A stretch of DNA of 12,487 nt, taken from assembly GCA_003242605.1 (NCBI GenBank), contig QGUZ01000134.1, forward strand, positions 1-12,487. Reading direction: 5' to 3'. The translations under genes were made by a program, and so were the position numbers. The stretch is from Actinomycetota bacterium (GTDB taxonomy: Bacteria; Actinomycetota; Actinomycetes; Streptosporangiales; Streptosporangiaceae). A model generated the notes under the pieces. It ran no database searches and had not been told where the DNA came from. It worked only from the letters and a program-made list of their open reading frames with translations. Positions 11,303 to 12,487 of this stretch are shown one piece after another (position 1 is the first letter of the stretch; each line of letters begins with the position of its first letter).

Positions 11303-12124
11303 ATGCGCCGACCCATCGCCGCCGGCCCGCCCGCGCCCGAACGCGTCCGCACCCTCGCCGCACTCGCCGCCCCCACCCACGTCTCGATCGCCGGCTCGGC
11401 CCTGCCCGCCGGAGTGGCCCGCGGCGGCGTGGACGAGCTCGGCCGCCCCGTGCTGCTCGCCAAACCCGGCGAGCCGCTGCACATGCTCGCCCCCGGCGAC
11501 GAGGCCGTCGTCACCGTCGATCTGAGCTGCGTGCGTGACCTCGGGGGCGTCACGCGCCCGCGCGGGCTGCTGAAGGTACAGGGCTGGGCCCGGGCGGTGC
11601 CCGAGGCGGAGGCCCGCACGGCCGCGATCACGATCGCCGAGCGCTGCCCGGACGAGGACCTGTTCACCGCGCTGGAACGGCCCGGCGACCCGGACGCGCC
11701 GCGGCTGCTCCACATCGACGTCGGCTTCGTCGTCTACCTCACCCCGCAGGAGACCGGCATCCTCGACGCCGAGGCCTACAACGCGGCCGAGCCCGACCCG
11801 TTCCTGCACGACGCCGAGCGGCTGCTCCACCACGTCAACAGCGCGCACCGGGACGCGCTGCGACCGGTGGCGGCCCGGCTGCTCGGCCGCCCGGCGGGCG
11901 AGGTGTGGCTGTGGGAGCTCGACCGCTACGGGGTCACCTTCCGCGAGACCACCGTCCGGGACGGCGCGGAGGACCCCACGCTGATCCGCGTGCCGTGGCC
12001 GTCGCCCGCGGCGAACCGGCACACCCTCGAGCACGCCCTGCACCGCGTGCTGTCCGGCCGGTCCCCGGTCCCGGCGGCCGTACCCGACGGCGGCGCGGCG
12101 CCGCGGCGCGACCCACGCCGCTGA
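11303..12124 (+). CDS. HugZ-like DUF2470 protein (putative heme/iron utilisation)
   Basis: The 273-residue protein has an N-terminal FMN-binding split-barrel-like region (about 15-155, with THVSIAG, GRPVLLAK, EAVVTVDLS and LLKVQGWARAV) and a C-terminal DUF2470 domain (about 168-251). The latter carries the family motif as LLHHVNSAHRDAL (H177, N179, H182). This arrangement occurs in HugZ-type heme oxygenases and related iron-utilisation proteins, which act in the cytoplasm; activity here is inferred. Two iron boxes directly upstream fit derepression under iron shortage. The ATG follows GAGGAGAG. A broken copy of its 5' end lies at 8549-8629. It converges on the ROK gene with 25 bases between. 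Confidence 0.8.
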   Translation: MRRPIAAGPPAPERVRTLAALAAPTHVSIAGSALPAGVARGGVDELGRPVLLAKPGEPLHMLAPGDEAVVTVDLSCVRDLGGVTRPRGLLKVQGWARAVPEAEARTAAITIAERCPDEDLFTALERPGDPDAPRLLHIDVGFVVYLTPQETGILDAEAYNAAEPDPFLHDAERLLHHVNSAHRDALRPVAARLLGRPAGEVWLWELDRYGVTFRETTVRDGAEDPTLIRVPWPSPAANRHTLEHALHRVLSGRSPVPAAVPDGGAAPRRDPRR

Positions 12125-12133
12125 GCGACGCGT

Positions 12134-12148
12134 CCCGCACCTTGCGGG
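12134..12148. terminator. short hairpin between convergent genes
   Basis: CCCGC-ACCTT-GCGGG (12134-12148) forms a 5-bp stem in the 25-base gap between the DUF2470 and ROK stop codons. It is small, so its strength as a terminator is uncertain. Confidence 0.4.
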
Positions 12149-12149
12149 C

Positions 12150-12487
12150 TCAGCGCGGGGCGTCCACGGCCTCGGCGGACAGCACGTGGTCGATGGCGAG
12201 CAGGGCGCAGCCCGCGATGCCCGCGGCCGAGCCGAGCACGCTGCGCTCGATCCGCAGGCTGCGCGTCGCGAGGGCGGTGGAGCGGCTGTAGACGACCTCG
12301 CGCACCGCCGACACCAGCGGCTGGAACGCCTCCACCACGTCCCCGCCGAGCACCACCACGGCGGGGTTGAGCAGGTTCACCGCGCTCGCCACCACCTCGC
12401 CGAGCAGCCGCCCGGCGCGCCGGATCACGGCCATGGTCTCGGCGTCGCCCGCGCGCACCAGGGCGACCGCGTCGGCGAGCGAGGACA
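12150..12487 (-). CDS. ROK-family protein, C-terminal part (partial)
   Basis: The frame enters from the right edge and ends at TGA 12152-12150, giving about 112 residues. GRLLGEVVASAVNLLNPAVV followed by VLGGDVV is the ROK C-terminal signature (the helix before the nucleotide-binding 'NP..VVLGG' strand). SVLGSAAGIAGCALLAIDHV closes the fold. ROK proteins are sugar kinases or sugar-responsive repressors (NagC/XylR-like). The missing N-terminus would show whether there is a DNA-binding domain, so the type is undecided. It is convergent with the DUF2470 gene. Confidence 0.88.
   Translation of the reverse strand, partial: SSLADAVALVRAGDAETMAVIRRAGRLLGEVVASAVNLLNPAVVVLGGDVVEAFQPLVSAVREVVYSRSTALATRSLRIERSVLGSAAGIAGCALLAIDHVLSAEAVDAPR

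Larger units (their letters stand above)
11169..11401. repeat. right copy of the duplicated rpsD / iron-box / DUF2470 segment
   Basis: This is the direct-repeat partner of 8419-8629 in the same orientation. Here the DUF2470 gene is intact and rpsD is reduced to its first codons, the reverse of the left copy. Confidence 0.75.

Noticed and set aside
8419..11401. Composite transposon or IS pair as the source of the direct repeats
   Set aside because: The repeats consist of rpsD, iron-box and DUF2470 sequence; there are no terminal inverted repeats and no transposase in the interval.

Overview
The window is very GC-rich with strong G/C bias at third codon positions. Its gene families (Ser/Thr kinase plus FHA partner, SPW-repeat protein, DtxR/IdeR-type iron boxes, several TetR regulators, ROK protein) point to an actinomycete, probably of the Streptosporangiales type; that placement is inference from gene content. 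No rRNA, tRNA, CRISPR array, integrase or intact transposase was seen.

Layout. 1-900: the 5' end of an unidentified minus-strand gene, then an NmrA/SDR-type NAD(P)-binding protein. 901-1472: a gene-poor stretch with a possible 59-aa ORF and an apparently frameshifted small secreted-protein gene. 1473-2614: a DoxX-family membrane protein divergent from a TetR regulator, with two matching inverted-repeat operators between them; the TetR frame has no ATG/GTG/TTG start, and an ATC sits where the start should be. 2647-3952: two tandem minus-strand paralogues of a small secreted four-cysteine protein with a DxNGDRxPD loop, each with its own conserved upstream element and terminator. 4214-6492: a Ser/Thr kinase whose C-terminus, after a short membrane segment, resembles a lytic transglycosylase lacking its catalytic Glu, convergent with an FHA-winged-helix protein. 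6828-7804: an SPW-repeat membrane protein overlapping a second TetR gene, behind a 20-bp palindrome. 7858-8472: ribosomal protein S4 under two iron boxes. 8873-10555: a secreted GH99/WbsX-like protein with N-terminal DUF5648-like repeats. 11303-12124: a HugZ-like/DUF2470 protein, again under two iron boxes. 12150-12487: the C-terminal part of a ROK-family protein.

Two observations stand out. First, the kinase, the FHA-winged-helix protein and the two secreted paralogues form a plausible envelope-sensing cluster. The octamer ATTGACCG occurs upstream of both paralogues, the kinase and the SPW-tetR pair, and was noticed only in these intergenic regions. Second, the divergent rpsD / iron boxes / DUF2470 control region is present twice about 2.75 kb apart in the same orientation. 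The left copy keeps rpsD but only a remnant of the DUF2470 start; the right copy keeps DUF2470 but only a 23-codon remnant of rpsD. This looks like a tandem duplication followed by reciprocal loss.

No searches could be run. Family assignments rest on motifs read by eye.
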